Shown here: one piece after another, positions 11,019 through 22,605 of the stretch | Position numbering within the stretch: the first letter of the stretch is position 1 | Layout of the letters: each line of letters begins with the position of its first letter | Assembly (NCBI RefSeq): GCF_023065955.2 | Contig: NW_026622763.1 | Span: 80,767,299 to 80,831,298, forward strand | Source: Ursus arctos | Taxonomy: Eukaryota; Chordata; Mammalia; Carnivora; Ursidae | Direction: 5' to 3' | DNA: 64,000 nucleotides | Program-made: the position numbers and the translations under genes | Notes under the pieces: generated by a model | The model's input: the letters and a program-made list of their open reading frames with translations, nothing else | Told to the model about the DNA's origin: nothing | The model's database searches: none

Positions 11019-12640
11019 GCATGGCCCGCGGGGGAAGCAGCCCGCAAGGTCAGCAGGCACAGGGGGAGAGGGCATTTTGGGACCCAGCCTGGACGGACAA
11101 TTTGTCAGAAAGGAGGGAGCAAAGCAAGGTCAAGGAGACCCACAAACGTAGGATGTAACTGCTGCTTCTAGGCTGTCGTGTTGTGGGCATGTAACTGTAT
11201 AGTCCTCTCTCTGGTCCGTGGACTCCTGTGGTAGGAGTTGACGTCTCCCCTCTTTCGTTCCTGATGGGATGAATTGGAGTCCTTCCTCCTTTTGTCTTGG
11301 TCCGTTTAATTAAAATTTGCCATTTTGTTTATCATTATAAAAAGACAACCCTTGTTCATTGATCTTTTCTTTTTCTTTTTTTTTTTTTTTAAAGATTTTA
11401 TTTTATTTATTTGACAGAGAGAGAGACAGCCAGCGAGAGAGGGAACACAAGCAGGGGGAGCGGGAGAGGAAGAAGCAGGCTCCTAGCAGAGGAGCCTGAT
11501 GTGGGGCTCGATCCTGTAACGCCAGAATCACGCCCTGAGCCGAAGGCAGATGCTTAATCGCTGTGCCACCCAGGCGCCCCTCATTGATCTTTTCTTTTGT
11601 CTTTCCATTGTGTATTTCTTTGAATTCTGCTGACTTTATTGTTTTCTACCTACCTGCTAATTTTTGGTGATGTAGGTAGTTCTGTCTGTTGTTTCCTGTG
11701 GTCATGTTCAATTAGTATATGAGATCTTTCTGCATTCTTCGTGTATTTTTTCAGTAAAACATTACTGTGAGGACTGTTTCAGCTTTGTCTTATAAACTTT
11801 GTTGTGTTTTTATTTTTGTTTGTTTCAAGGTACTTTTTGGTTTCCATTTTGTTTTCCTCTTTGATTCATTGGTTGTTCTGGTATTGTGGTTTAATTCCAC
11901 ATGTTTGTGAGTTTTCCAAAATTCTGCTCATGAATTTTACATTCATACTACTGTGGTCAGAAAAAAAAGAACACGATACAGTTCCAGACCTGACACTTTA
12001 GTCTAATGGACACTCTCGGAGGCGTTCTGTGCGGTGTCTCTGCGGACGCTCTGTTGCAGGGTTTCGTGAGCACCTGTGGAAATAACTCTCGACATGATAG
12101 GTCATGGAGCACTCAGCTCTTTGAGTTCTCCAATTTTAGGCTGGGAAATCATGGCAATAGCCGATAAAAAGAACACAGTTCAATAGGCAGCAAGCAGCTA
12201 GCGTGTCAGCAGCCGCAGTGCCCTTTCGGCAGTGAGCATGGCCGCTGAGTTTAGTCGGTGAGGCCAAGCAGTTCAAGGAGATACCATCTCTTTCTGGTGT
12301 GAAACGACGCTGCTGTCTGCACCAGTTGTTCTAATAATGTTCCCTGGACTTGTTTTGAGGAGAAATCGTAAGAGACAGGGACATGAAAGCAGTTGCCATG
12401 AATGAAAATGTTTTCATTATACTCACAGTCCCTTAGAAACAGATGGCAGGCCTGCTAGGAAGGCCACTGGGGAAGGAGTGTGCCTGATTAGCAGAGGGAG
12501 GGGGTAGGGAGACTGCAGGCGGGAGCCTTAATGGAGATTTTCTCGGGAAGGAAGGCTAAGCAAGGTAAGCAAGGCGTACAGACTGTAATTGGAGAGTTCA
12601 GTTTCTGTGGACTCTGGGCTATAGGATGGTCTCCAGTTGT
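11019..12640. repeat. Tandem unit B, diverged right part
   Basis: Matches 4,021-5,760: 'gattcattggttgttctggt', 'gaaggccactgggg', 'taagcaaggtaagcaag', 'attggagagttcag'. The part to about 11,990 is antisense L1 ORF2. Confidence 0.7.
11372..11580 (-). mobile_element. CAN-SINE, young subfamily
   Basis: Full antisense copy with a T-run, the 'gacagccagcgagagaggga' body and the 'caggcgcccc' end. Long target duplication tcattgatcttttctt (11356-11371 and 11581-11596). Absent from unit A. Confidence 0.95.
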
Positions 12641-13004
12641 CTGGTACTTTGCCCAGTAGTGATTAGGGCAAAGAATTGAGTCCTGGGCTGTTGAGGTCGG
12701 ATGAATGCATCCAGGTTGGGGGTATGGACTCCGGGATTGGTTCGCTTGCATATCAAAGCTTTGCTAGTAGGCAAGTTATTTGTTATCTCTTGGAATTAGT
12801 TAATCCTGGGTCGGTGGTTTCCCTGGGTCGAAAGCCTCCAAATTCCACAGTGTGGAGATTACATAAATAAGAAAATATAGTTAATACTATTGGCCCTGTG
12901 GTGCTTGGGCATCTCAAGGTGCTTTGGGGGAATTAGGGGAGATATGTTAGCCCTAGTAAATCTGCAAGATAAATATCTTCTATGATCTGCGGGGCAGCAT
13001 GTGC
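12641..13004. other. No gene seen
   Basis: Unclassified sequence between the duplicated unit and an L1 end. No ORF, splice pair or repeat that I recognise. Confidence 0.5.
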
Positions 13005-13095
13005 TCAGAGACAATAATACTATATTATACACTAACAATGTGTTGAGAGGGTAGATCTCATGTTAAATGTTCTCACCACAATAAAATAAAATATA
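13005..13095 (+). mobile_element. L1 3' end, short
   Basis: 'atactatattatacac', 'gagagggtagatctcatgtt', 'aaatgttctcaccaca' and an A-rich end match an L1 3' terminus. About 90 bp only. Confidence 0.6.
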
Positions 13096-14140
13096 CTATG
13101 TATAATAGTAGGGAACTGCATTATTGCAATATTTAAAGAGGCAAACAAGGAGGAAATTGATCACTAACATTCCCATTAGTAAAATTAGTCTAATTTGGAA
13201 GCTGGTTCCTAGCCAGCCATGAAAATAAGTTAAGGATTTGCAGAATGCAAGCCAAGGAATCTTGACCCATGTTTCGTAGGTGCAATGCCTCAAAATTTGC
13301 GGCAAAATTATATAAAGTCTTAGACATTTGTCGATAGTTCTGTGTGATTTGATTTTGTCTGTGACCCCTGTTGAAAAGTCTGCAACTCCCAACGATATAA
13401 CCTATTACACCTAATAGGGAACGACAATAGAGTCTCGTCAATCAATGACTTTGCCAAGGTGAAGTGGAAGGGAATGGTGCTTGAGACCGATATATAGTCA
13501 TGGGAAGCACCAGTGTGAGCAAGTTTAAATGGGAATCCAATTTTTATAGGGCAACACCAGGTATAGGTGACATTGATTTTTGTTATTAGGGCCACAAGGA
13601 AAGCTCAATCCCAAAGTACATGGCCTCAGGCAAAATGGGGATCCTAAGCATAATTTTTTGTAGGTTTTTGTGAGCTGTGTGAAGGCCAAAAGCACACCTG
13701 TCGGGATAGAGCAAAAAATGCCAGTAATGTTTATTAGTGAGGGTTGGTACAAATCCTATCCAGAGGATCCCCTAATTAGAACAGCTTTTTGAAATCTCAG
13801 GAGCTTGGTGTAATGGGAGTGTTGAAGTGAGTTGGACTATTTCTTGGCTGGTCCACCTTCACCAGTAAAGGGAACTCAGAACTATGTGGGTAGGATATGC
13901 ATACAGCAGGAGGATTGTGGTAGGTCTGTGGATGGTAGACCCCCACAACTGCAGGCATTTAAACTCAGTGCTGCCTTTGCTGAGAGTTGAGTGTAAATAT
14001 TGCTTGTATCGGAATGACTTTGGGGAAGACAGGTTGTTTGGGCTTTGGCTTTAAATGTGTGGGTCGTCAGGTTGATAGGCAAAGAATCAGTGGTTGGTGG
14101 GGTCGTGAAAAGTCTTGTGATGCAGTAGCTTTAGAAAGTT
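13096..14140 (-). pseudogene. Decayed, possibly retroviral env-like remnant
   Basis: A run of overlapping minus-strand ORFs of 66-98 codons in several frames. Together they show cysteine-rich short segments, N-glycosylation-type sites and, near 13,100-13,200 (the downstream end in minus-strand order), a hydrophobic stretch that could be a membrane span followed by a short tail. This order resembles an ERV envelope. Several frame breaks and stops mean no functional product. I do not recognise a family; the call is an inference. Confidence 0.3.
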
Positions 14141-15364
14141 GGGTTGGTGAGGTGAAGGCGTGTGATGAAGAATGTATGGTAGCAGTCAGGAGCTAACAAG
14201 AGTCAGCGGAGATCTGTAGCACTACACAATCTTGTGAATGGAGAATGGAACATGTCAGTGTAGTAGTATTAGAGGCTACATTTCAAGTGATAGCCATGAA
14301 CATATATTGTTTATGATCCCATGTGCATGTTTTTTGTGTGCTTCACTTCCCTCCATGAATGTCATCCTTGTTCTTCTCTGTCTAAACAGATCCTAGCCAT
14401 CTCTCCAGGCTGAGCTCAAGTTTGTGCTTAACCATGGTACTGGAGGGTGAATTTTGAGAGATATCGTAAAGATACGGGTTTATGATCCCATTGTTTATCT
14501 TAATGATCCCACACTTACTAGCATAGCTTTGCAGTTACTTCGAGTTTGAAGGCAGGATAAGATATAGCAGGGTCCTAGGTGAAGCGAACTGCCAGCTCCC
14601 AGAAATAGACATTCAGTGGGTGATACTGTTGCAAACAATCCCGGAGAAGTTCAGGGTCAGGAGTCCGGGAAGATGGCATAAGTGTGGAGCGATGCAACTG
14701 GGCTGAGTCCAAGGGATAATTTTGAATAAGAGCTTGAGCAGGAGGTAAGGTCACGTTGAGCTGTGAACTCATGTGCCGGCAGGGGCGACGCCTCCTGCAG
14801 TGAGGTCCTCTCCAGCAGCGAGCCAAAATTCTTTCTGAGAAGTCAGTAAGTCCTCGGTAGCCTGGCTCATCTATTTTGATGCCTGGAAGCCATGCGGGGC
14901 TGTCAGGTGGGGGGATCGTCTGTCTGTTCTCAGGCCTGTGGTGGCTTGAAGTAAAATTGTTTAGGCGAACCCAGGTTCAAATGGCAAGCCACCCCTCAAA
15001 TTTTGAAGAAGAAAACGACTCCAGTTTTAACTCTAGTTTGCTTCTCACTATATAGTCCCCCAGAAGGGATCCTGAAGTCCATTTAGTTGCAAACAGTGTA
15101 GATGGTGTTTCTGAGGATACAGACTTCCTCCGTGTCCCCGGGGAGGGCTCCTGCTCCAGAGCCCATTGTCAAAATTTTGTTTCTCCCCTGTCTAATGTCT
15201 TTTCATTTGCATTTTAATCTAGCTATGATTTTAAGCGGAAAAAATTCAGAAGACTCATAAACTATAACATGATAAGTACACGGTGACAAATGTTACCCTC
15301 CCTGTTTCTCACCACCTCATTTTTGCCATAACTGATTTTATTATTTCCTGAGTTTCATTTCAGA
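14141..15364. other. No gene seen; possible further ERV debris
   Basis: Holds an 83-codon minus-strand ORF (14575-14826) and no motif I recognise. It may belong to the same decayed element as 13,096-14,140, but no LTR boundary (TG...CA with a duplication) could be located. Confidence 0.35.
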
Positions 15365-15564
15365 GTTTTTTTTTTTTTAAAGATTTTATTTATTTATTAG
15401 ACAGAGAGAGACAGCGAGAGAGGGAACACAAGCAGGGAGAGTGGGGGAAGGAGAAGCAGGCTTCCCGCTGAGCAGGGAGCCCGAAGCGGGGCTCATCCCA
15501 GGACCCTGAGATCATGACCTGAGCCGAAGGCAGACGCTTAAGGACTGAGCCACCCAGGTGCCCC
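15365..15564 (-). mobile_element. CAN-SINE
   Basis: Complete antisense copy; target duplication catttcaga at 15356-15364 and 15565-15573. Confidence 0.94.
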
Positions 15565-15828
15565 CATTTCAGATTTTTTTTGTGGAAATATAATTATAAA
15601 TTTATATCCCACGATCTCCCTTTCTTATACAAAAACTTATTATGCTTTGCTGTTTTCACCTAATATATTCCAGAGGTCTTTCTAAATAATGTTTGAATGT
15701 CATCAATTAATTTTTAAAAACAGGGTCTATGGAATTCATATTATCTTCTAAATTTGTTCTTATAGCAAGTATATTTAAGTGGAATAATTCCCTATTGTTG
15801 CAAGTCGACCAATGAAAACTATCAAGAG

Positions 15829-16018
15829 ATTTTTTTTAAAGATTTTACTTATTTGAGAGAAAGAAAGAGAGAGAGCACAAGTGGGGGGAGGGGCAGGGGA
15901 AGAGGGAAAAGCAGACTCCCTGCTGAGCAGGCAGCCCGATGAAGAGCTTGATCCTAGGGCCCCTAGATCAAGACCCGGGTCAAAGGCAAATGCTTAACTG
16001 AGCCATCCAGGTGCCCCA
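15829..16018 (-). mobile_element. CAN-SINE
   Basis: Antisense copy with 'ttttttttaaagattttac' at the left and 'gagccatccaggtgcccc' at the right. Confidence 0.9.
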
Positions 16019-16149
16019 ACAATTGGGCGTTTAAATAGAAGTAAACGCTCAAAAATATAGTTTTCGTATTGATGACTTCGTCTTATAAAAACCAATAGTA
16101 ATTATTTTTTATAATGTTTGAGTTAATAAATAGTAAATTTTTAAAAATA

Positions 16150-16345
16150 ATACTCAGTTGAGCGGCTGACTCTTGGTTTCAGTTCAGGGCATGATCTCGT
16201 GGTCCTGAGACCAAGCCCCCGAGTCAGGCTCTGTGCCCCACAGGGAGTCCGCTTCATATTCTCTCTCCCTACAGCTCATGCATGTGCTCTCTTTCAAATT
16301 AGTAAATAAAATCTTAAAAAATAAAATAAATAAAAAAGAAAATAA
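16150..16345 (+). mobile_element. CAN-SINE, old
   Basis: Diverged sense copy: 'ggctgactcttggtttcag', CT-rich body, then 'aaataaaatcttaaaaaat'. The 5' end has decayed. Confidence 0.82.
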
Positions 16346-16678
16346 AAACTGTGTCTAACTCTGCCCTATTGATGTCTTCATGTAAAGATGTATTAAGGTG
16401 TATCCACAGAACGTAAAAGTGGGAAGGAGTTGGGTTGATTAGATTGAAGCAAGAATAGAATGGGAAGAGTGTCACAGTGAAGTTCAGTCTCATTGCGCAT
16501 AGTTTTAAGTTGATGCGGAGGAACCTGTGATGATATTAGAGCTGTGGTCGCCTGTCCTGCTGCCACTCCTTTGCCCACATCTCCTCCTGACAAACAGAAG
16601 CAACTATTATAACATTTTTTTATCTTCTTTAGTTCTGATGGATCATCTGTATGTTTAGTTAAAAATAGGCACATATTG

Positions 16679-16875
16679 GGATGCCTGGGTGGTGCAGACG
16701 GTTGGGCTTCTGACTCTTGGTTTCGGCTCAGGTTGTGCACTCAGGGTCATGAGATGGAGCCCTGAGTCAGGCTGATGCTCAGCACAGAGTTCGGCGTTCG
16801 CTTGGGATTCTCTCCCCCTCTCCCTCTGTGCTCTCTCTCTTTCTCAAATAAATCAATAGATCTTTTAAAAAAAAT
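16679..16875 (+). mobile_element. CAN-SINE
   Basis: Sense copy: 'gggatgcctgggtggtgcag' head, 'cccctctccctctgtgctc' body, 'caaataaatcaatagatc' tail. Confidence 0.92.
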
Positions 16876-17302
16876 AGGTTTATATTGCTCCGTAGTGCTT
16901 TACCGACTTCAGCCATTATTAAATTCTTGTATGATGGATGAGGATTAAACTCATCTGTACGATCTCTCCCTGCACTCTTCTGCCCACAGCACGATCCCCC
17001 GCCACGCTCCACCATACACCTCTGCAGCTCTAAGCTACACACTTGCTCTTGTATTCCTTTTTCAAAACCTCTTTATTCCGTTTCATTCCAACTCCCATCC
17101 TGCCTTCTACCTTTCAAATGAAGTCAGAGATGGGGACTATCTTAAAGGGAAGAATCAAGAATAAGACAAAGTGAATAGAGATATTTTATAATCATTCTTA
17201 TTAATTTTTAGATTATGATTTGGATGGGGCATGTGAGGGGATCCTTTTCAATAAAAGATGATGTTATATTCTTTATATACTCTTTAGAAAAATGCCAGGC
17301 TA

Positions 17303-17408
17303 GGGGCATCTGGCTGGCTCAGTCAGGAGAGCATGAGACTCTTGATCTCAGGGTCATGAGCTCAAGTCCCAGTGTGGAGTCTACTTAAAAAAAAAAAAAA
17401 AAAAAAAA
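17303..17408 (+). mobile_element. CAN-SINE, short subfamily
   Basis: 106-bp sense copy with a pure A-tail. Target duplication gccaggcta at 17294-17302 and 17409-17417; a third gccaggcta follows about 25 bp later. Confidence 0.93.
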
Positions 17409-17417
17409 GCCAGGCTA

Positions 17418-18199
17418 ATGATGGCTTTTTTAGCCAGGCTAAAAGCTTCATAATGATATCACCTATGAATCGGTAGATGTGGACTAAGAGAAATTTAGGG
17501 GAAAATAAACCGAACTCTGAACTGACAGAATCTAAATTCTTTTAGGATTCAGGAATGAGATCTAGGTTTTCCATTTTCCCTTTTTCCTTAAGACATTAGC
17601 CTAATGTTAGCTTGAACAGCTTGCAAAACACAGGCACAATTGGAAAGATTTCTGATATAAAATAACAGTTTTTATTCTTCCTTTGAAGAAAGAATGTGAA
17701 ATAACACATATATAGGATCTTTTTTCTCCCTGGAGAAGGAATGGGGTACATACAAACCCAACCTTGATTTTTAGTGTCCTTTAAATAAATATTTGCTGAT
17801 CGGGTTCAGGTCTATAATGGGTTAATAAAAGATTGTGGGGAACTGAACAATTTTAAAGCTTAACCTTATAGATAATTAAGCTCTGCCAGAGAAGTGCCCA
17901 TTGCCAGTAGCCAGAAATCTAGGCTGGAAGGACTGCTAATCTGATGTAGGATGACACTTTCTTGAATTTTATATGATAGTATCATGCTGAAAACAAAAAT
18001 GCTGTCAACTAAAGCACATTGATTTTTGATAATTTAGTATTTTTATTTCCTACATAGTGAAATAGCCCTTTCAGACTTAGGTTTGGTATGTATCAATCTT
18101 GCACATGAATATAAAGGGAAATGTAAGTAAGATTGGTTAAGGGATTTCAAAAACTTCTTTACATGCAAAGGCCAGCTTTTTAAAATTTATTATTATTTT
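17418..18199. other. No gene seen
   Basis: AT-rich unique-looking sequence with no ORF above noise and no repeat that I recognise. Confidence 0.5.
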
Positions 18200-18403
18200 C
18201 TTATTTTTTAAAGATTTACTTATTTATTTATTTGCGAGACAGAGATTGACACAGAGAGCACAAGCAGGGGGAGAGGCAGAAGTAGAGGGAGAAGCAGATT
18301 CCCCGCTGAGCTGGGAGCCGACCTGGGGCTCTATCCCAGGACCTGGGGATCATGACCTGAGCCGAAGGCAGACACTTAATCAACTGAGCCACCCAGACAT
18401 CCC
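18200..18403 (-). mobile_element. CAN-SINE
   Basis: Antisense copy from 'ttttttaaagatttact' to 'gccacccagacatccct'. Confidence 0.92.
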
Positions 18404-20159
18404 TGGAACCCAACTTTTCTAAGTCACTTTTTGAATCAATTGTTGATGCCTGTGGTTTTCCATACAGTATTGTCTTCAGTGCCCCCAGAAGTGTTGGTGA
18501 TGCATCAAGTCTTAAAAGAGTGCTCTCCTATTGAATCTAGAATTTTTTTCCCAAGGAGCTGATCCTATTCCTCAGGTTGCGATGCTGGCATTTTCTGATC
18601 TAACCAGAAGAGGTCAATGGGTGGGTTTCCCAGTAACGTATAGGACCCATTTTCTTTCTTCAATGATTTTTTTTTTTTGACCAAAACTTAGAGGGGTTGT
18701 AATTGACAAACCATACCATCAGAAATAATACCTAAGCCATTTCACTTTTTTGGGGTGTGTGTGTTAGCCTTATCTAACTGTTCAGGTGTAGATTTCTAAA
18801 ATGTATTAAGAACTGATGTACTTGGTGAGTAACTCGGGGCTCTTAGAAGTCTAAGCTCTTTCGGCCAGTCCCATCTCTTTTTTATGTGCTGAAGGAAATA
18901 GCTTTCTGGTCCTAGGAAAATCTGTTCTTTTTTCCTAGAAAAAGCTCTCCTCAAGTTTAAGAGACTGCTATGCCTGTTAATTTCCTCCTTTTAGGGTTGT
19001 GGGTTTTATTAAACAACGCACTTAACTCAGTGGAAATAAGAACAATGCAAAAAGCTACCTCCAAGTTTCTGCATGTGGAGGTGATGACAACTAGGTTAAT
19101 ACAGCCTCCTGGCCAGTACTATGAAGAGACCAGTTTGGAAAATGCACCCTGATTTTGGAGATGTGAAAGTGTGAAGAATGTGTGTCTTCGCATCTGTGAA
19201 ATACATTATGTCGTGGCGGATGGGTTAATGTATAATAGGTTTTCTGTCACCATTTCCAAGGCTGGGATGTGGAAAGAGCCTGTCTTATTAGAAATCAGTA
19301 TTTTTTTGGTGTGTTAAAAAAATCTAAATAGGGTTATAAACTAAATAGTTGCAATAGCCCAGGTTTAAATTAGCAGAAAGATGTCCTGGGCAAGGCAAGA
19401 GCAGAGTAATACACAAACAATGGAAACTATGGATGCAAAAGCAATGGAGAATTTGAAAAAAAGGGACAAAGTCCCTAAGCTCATATAAAAAAAAAAATGT
19501 AATGATAATTACAGCAAGAGCCAGAGAACAAGGTAGCTCCTTCTAAGATTCTTTTTACCTAAAACAGAAGCTCTCCCATTGGAGGCTCTCCATTTTAGGG
19601 ATGATTATTTCCCTTATCACAGATTTTAATGGATTCAGGTTTGTGTCGCCCATTACAGTCCGCTGTTTTGGCACAGCACCACGTTCGCAGTGGGGGTACA
19701 GAATACCATGGAATGACTGAGGGGATTTTGGTTAATATTTGTAACCCTTTCGTGTGCTGGGAGGTCTTTCAATACCTAACGTCCTGCAGCCTCAGTTTTC
19801 TCCTTTGTCGAAAGGGAAGAGTAGGATTCTAGTCGGGTCCTCTCAAGGCTTGCCCTGAGCCTGAAGCGCAAGAACGCTTGCAGAAACCTGGCACACCGTG
19901 CCGAGCACGAAGTAAGCTCTCATTAAACAGCAGCTTTTGTCTGCTGCAGCTCACTGCGGCAAACACACGCAAACGGCGCCAACGCCGAGCCCTCTCCGCC
20001 GCATTTGCTTTTCTCCGATTCCTCTGTGGCTGCGAATTGGCAAAGCAGTTCCTCTCTGGGCCCTCATATGCTAAAACCTTGGTGTCTGCCTGGCGTCCCG
20101 AGTCCGCCGTGAGCCCAGTCATTTTGGTTAGAACAGGTTTGATTTTCCAAGCTCCCGAG
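18404..20159. other. Upstream flank of the CpG island; no gene seen
   Basis: No repeats that I recognise and no supported exon. CpG content begins to rise after about 19,850. ORFs that overlap the island edge (e.g. 19,878-20,378) are by-products of high GC. Confidence 0.5.
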
Positions 20160-20216
20160 TGGGGCCCTGACCCCGGAGGAAGTGTTCGCTTTAAAAGATC
20201 TGGCGGAGGGGAGGGT

Positions 20217-20271
20217 GGGGGCGGGAGGAAGGGGGCTCCAGCGCCGGGGGCGGGGGTGGGCAGGGGGCGGT
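20217..20271 (+). promoter_or_regulatory. GC-box (Sp/KLF-type) cluster with CTCF-like core
   Basis: Three GC boxes (GGGGCGGG at 20217, GGGGCGGGG near 20247, GGGGGCGG near 20263) lie just upstream of the CRE. The last overlaps GGGCAGGGGGCGGTG, which matches the AGGGGGCG core of CTCF sites but lacks the preceding CCA, so CTCF binding is only a possibility. The closely spaced G-runs could also form a G-quadruplex. Confidence 0.6.
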
Positions 20272-20316
20272 GCGCGGCTCCTGCGTCAGAAGGGGCCCTG
20301 TTTTTCGCACCTTCCC

Positions 20317-20324
20317 TGACGTCA
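20317..20324 (+). promoter_or_regulatory. Palindromic CRE (TGACGTCA)
   Basis: A perfect 8-bp CREB/ATF consensus palindrome. It lies about 60-100 bp upstream of the likely start of exon 1, the usual distance for an active promoter CRE. It contains a CpG, so binding would be methylation-sensitive. Confidence 0.75.
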
Positions 20325-20379
20325 AAGCTCAATCAGGACTGCAGCGCTACGCTCCCGGTGGATGTCTACGTGGGCTGAG

Positions 20380-20627
20380 TCGTGACTCGGGGCCCGGGGC
20401 TTGCGAGTGACGCTCGCACTTTGCTTCTCCTCTCGCACTGGCGGGAGAGGCCGCGGGCTCCACTGTCGGGCTCCGCGGGCTGCGGGCGGCAGGCAGCGGG
20501 CGGCCGCGGCGCCCTGGACGGCCCGGGGGTCCGGGCACCGCCATGGAACCGGAATAGGAAGGGAGCGCGCCCACCGGTCCTCGGCCTGCGCCCAGGCCCG
20601 GAAGGAATCCGGGAGGCCTCCGCGGAG
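20380..20627 (+). other. ZDBF2: ZDBF2 non-coding exon 1 (5' end approximate)
   Basis: The 3' boundary is set by a consensus donor, CGCGGAG/GTGAGAAC, at 20627/20628. The 5' end is estimated from the CRE position and is uncertain by tens of bases. The exon holds a short uORF at 20543-20557. If transcription starts further upstream, a second short ORF at 20362-20385 (7 codons plus stop) would also be in the leader. Confidence 0.7.
20543..20557 (+). other. Minimal upstream ORF (Met-Glu-Pro-Glu-stop)
   Basis: The ATG lies in the context ACCGCCATGG, with G at -3 and G at +4, close to the optimal Kozak consensus. The frame stops after four codons. It lies in exon 1, so it would precede the ZDBF2 start in any transcript from the CpG-island promoter. 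Short, strongly initiated uORFs generally reduce translation of the main frame; that effect here is inferred. Confidence 0.7.
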
Positions 20628-21110
20628 GTGAGAACCGCGCCGCAGAGCACCGCGGCGGGCGCGGGCGGGGCGGGCCGAGCCGAGGCGGCGCGCAGCCGGG
20701 GCGACGCCCGCGGGCTATGTGCGCGCGGCCGGGGGTGGGGCCTGCTCGCCTCGCGCCCCGGGCGCCTTCTTCCTCCCGAGGGACGGCCGGACCGCTCGCC
20801 CGGCTCCTGCACCCGCCTCGCAGGTCCTTCTCGGCTTCTCGTCTCCCTACTCCCTTTCTGCACCTCCTGCAGGAGCGGGGCCGGCGTCTCCGGGCCCGGA
20901 TCGAGGTGGCTGGGGCGTGGGGTGGAGGTGGGGCGCAGGCTGCCTTGTGCTTCTGTCGGGGCCCTGGGTCGGAGGGGCCCGCGGACGAGGCCTTGGGCTA
21001 GGCGGTGGGGAGGGGTTGTCCGCGGAGGTCGGATTTGGGGCTTTGTACCCGCGGGGACTTGCGGGGGCACCTGTGGGGCCGAGATCCGGAGCCACCTGTC
21101 CACAAATCCC

Positions 21111-22344
21111 CTTCCCCCAATGCCCTGCGCTGTGTCCAGCTGTCCCCAGACCTAGGCCTTTATCAGTCTCTGACGATTGGAATTTATTTTGGAAGCGTTA
21201 GATTTTTGTGTGAAAGATCGTTTTACTATTGTCGTGCAACAGTTGTGTAAATCTGGGCAGATTACGCCGTCGTTATTACGTGCTCCTGAGAAGGCCCTTT
21301 GCCGCTCCTAACATTATCCGTCGCGATGATTTTGGCAGCGCGGGGAAGAAATGCATAACGAGATGCTGGCTCTCAAGGAACTAAAACGGTTTTTTACCCC
21401 CAGAATGGAATTGTATTTATTTGTTTTACAGCAGTTATATACTATCAGGGAAAAAAAATAAGCCCACTGAAAAAGTCCATAGCAATTTCATCCTCAAGGG
21501 AGTCAGTATTAACAATTTGGGGTACGTAAACGCATATTCGTGTTACATAAAGGGGGATACTAATGTAGTCTGCCTTTTTTGTTTGGTGCGTTGTGGCTTT
21601 TTTCTGTATCAGTGCATAAACGTCTTTCCACTGCCTTCTTAACTTGCACTGATTTGGACCCAAAGCCTGGAAGGCAAGAATTTTCTTCTTCTCCCTGCAC
21701 CTTGGCCAGTGGCCAACCTTAGTAAAACTCGTTAGAGATTTGACAAAGTATCACCGCAATGGCCAAGATATTGGATAGAAAAAAGCTGAATTCAGGGTAA
21801 CAACCATCTTCTGTAAAATTTTGTCTGTTCTGCTTAATAATGTGAGGCAGTGTTTTTTTCAATTGCAGTTTTCATCCATTAGTGAATTGTGAAATTAATT
21901 TTGTGGGTCATAGCTAGCACTTGAAATTAACGAAATAAGATGGCATAGAAAATACCAGGATGCATTACATGTAGTGAGGATATTTTCTAAGCTTTGTTTT
22001 AACTGCGTGTGTGTGTGTTGGGGGGGCCGGTGCGTGTGTGGGATGCATGCGTGTGAGTGTGGCGTTGCATGTGTGACTGCGTGTGTGTGTTGGGTTGTGA
22101 TATAAAATGTATTTCTTCCTCTGTGCCATGCTAATTAAGTTTGAAAGTCCCTAATCCAAGGTACTGTCAGCACTCATCTCAGAATGAGAGCAATGATGCA
22201 ATTAAGCTAAATGTTATCTTTACTCTTTTCTTTGGAATATGTGACAGTGTTTATGGCAGCAAATTACATTCCTAATTATTTGTTTTCACGTAATATTAAA
22301 ACAATCAATTAGCATTCTTGAAAATACAGAGACAAGCGTTTTAT
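21111..22344. other. ZDBF2 intron 1, first part
   Basis: AT-rich intron. A (TG)n-like stretch with interruptions lies at about 22,003-22,097. No exon or older repeat could be supported. Confidence 0.5.
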
Positions 22345-22605
22345 GGAAGTGAAGAGGTTAAGAGCATAAACTGCTCAGATTGACCTAGGGTCAAATCCCC
22401 GCTACACTGCTTATTGGTGTGTGACCTGGAACCAGATACGGCTTCTCTCTAAACCTCAGTTTCCTGATTTGTAAAGTAGAAGTTCCCTGGACACCAATTT
22501 CATAAGGCTTTTTGCTATTCAGCTGGGATAATGTGTATGAAATTGACGACATAGTGCCTAGCCCAGATTAAGTATTCACTAAAAGTTAACCATTATTATT
22601 TTATT
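22345..22605 (+). mobile_element. MIR (tRNA-derived ancient SINE)
   Basis: In order: 'gaggttaagagcataaactg', 'gggtcaaatccccgc', 'gtgtgacctgg', 'cctcagtttcctgatttgta', 'catagtgcctagcccag'. This is an almost full-length MIR. Confidence 0.88.

Larger units (their letters stand above)
20160..21110 (+). promoter_or_regulatory. ZDBF2: CpG island, probable ZDBF2 promoter
   Basis: The only sustained GC- and CpG-rich stretch in an otherwise AT-rich window. It contains clustered GC boxes, a palindromic CRE and a strong splice donor at 20628, all in the orientation of ZDBF2. No TATA box is evident, as is usual for CpG-island promoters. It lies 6.5 kb upstream of the start codon. In human and mouse the canonical ZDBF2 promoter is likewise a CpG island; assignment here is by position and composition. 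Confidence 0.85.

Noticed and set aside
20366..21155. Overlapping ORFs of 245 and 257 codons on opposite strands
   Set aside because: They lie in the CpG island, where stop codons are rare by composition. The predicted products are low-complexity Arg/Pro/Gly-rich, and the exon 1 donor cuts through them.
22345..22605. tRNA-like box A/B sequence as a tRNA gene
   Set aside because: It is the tRNA-derived head of a MIR. The same applies to all CAN-SINE heads; none folds into an intact tRNA by inspection.
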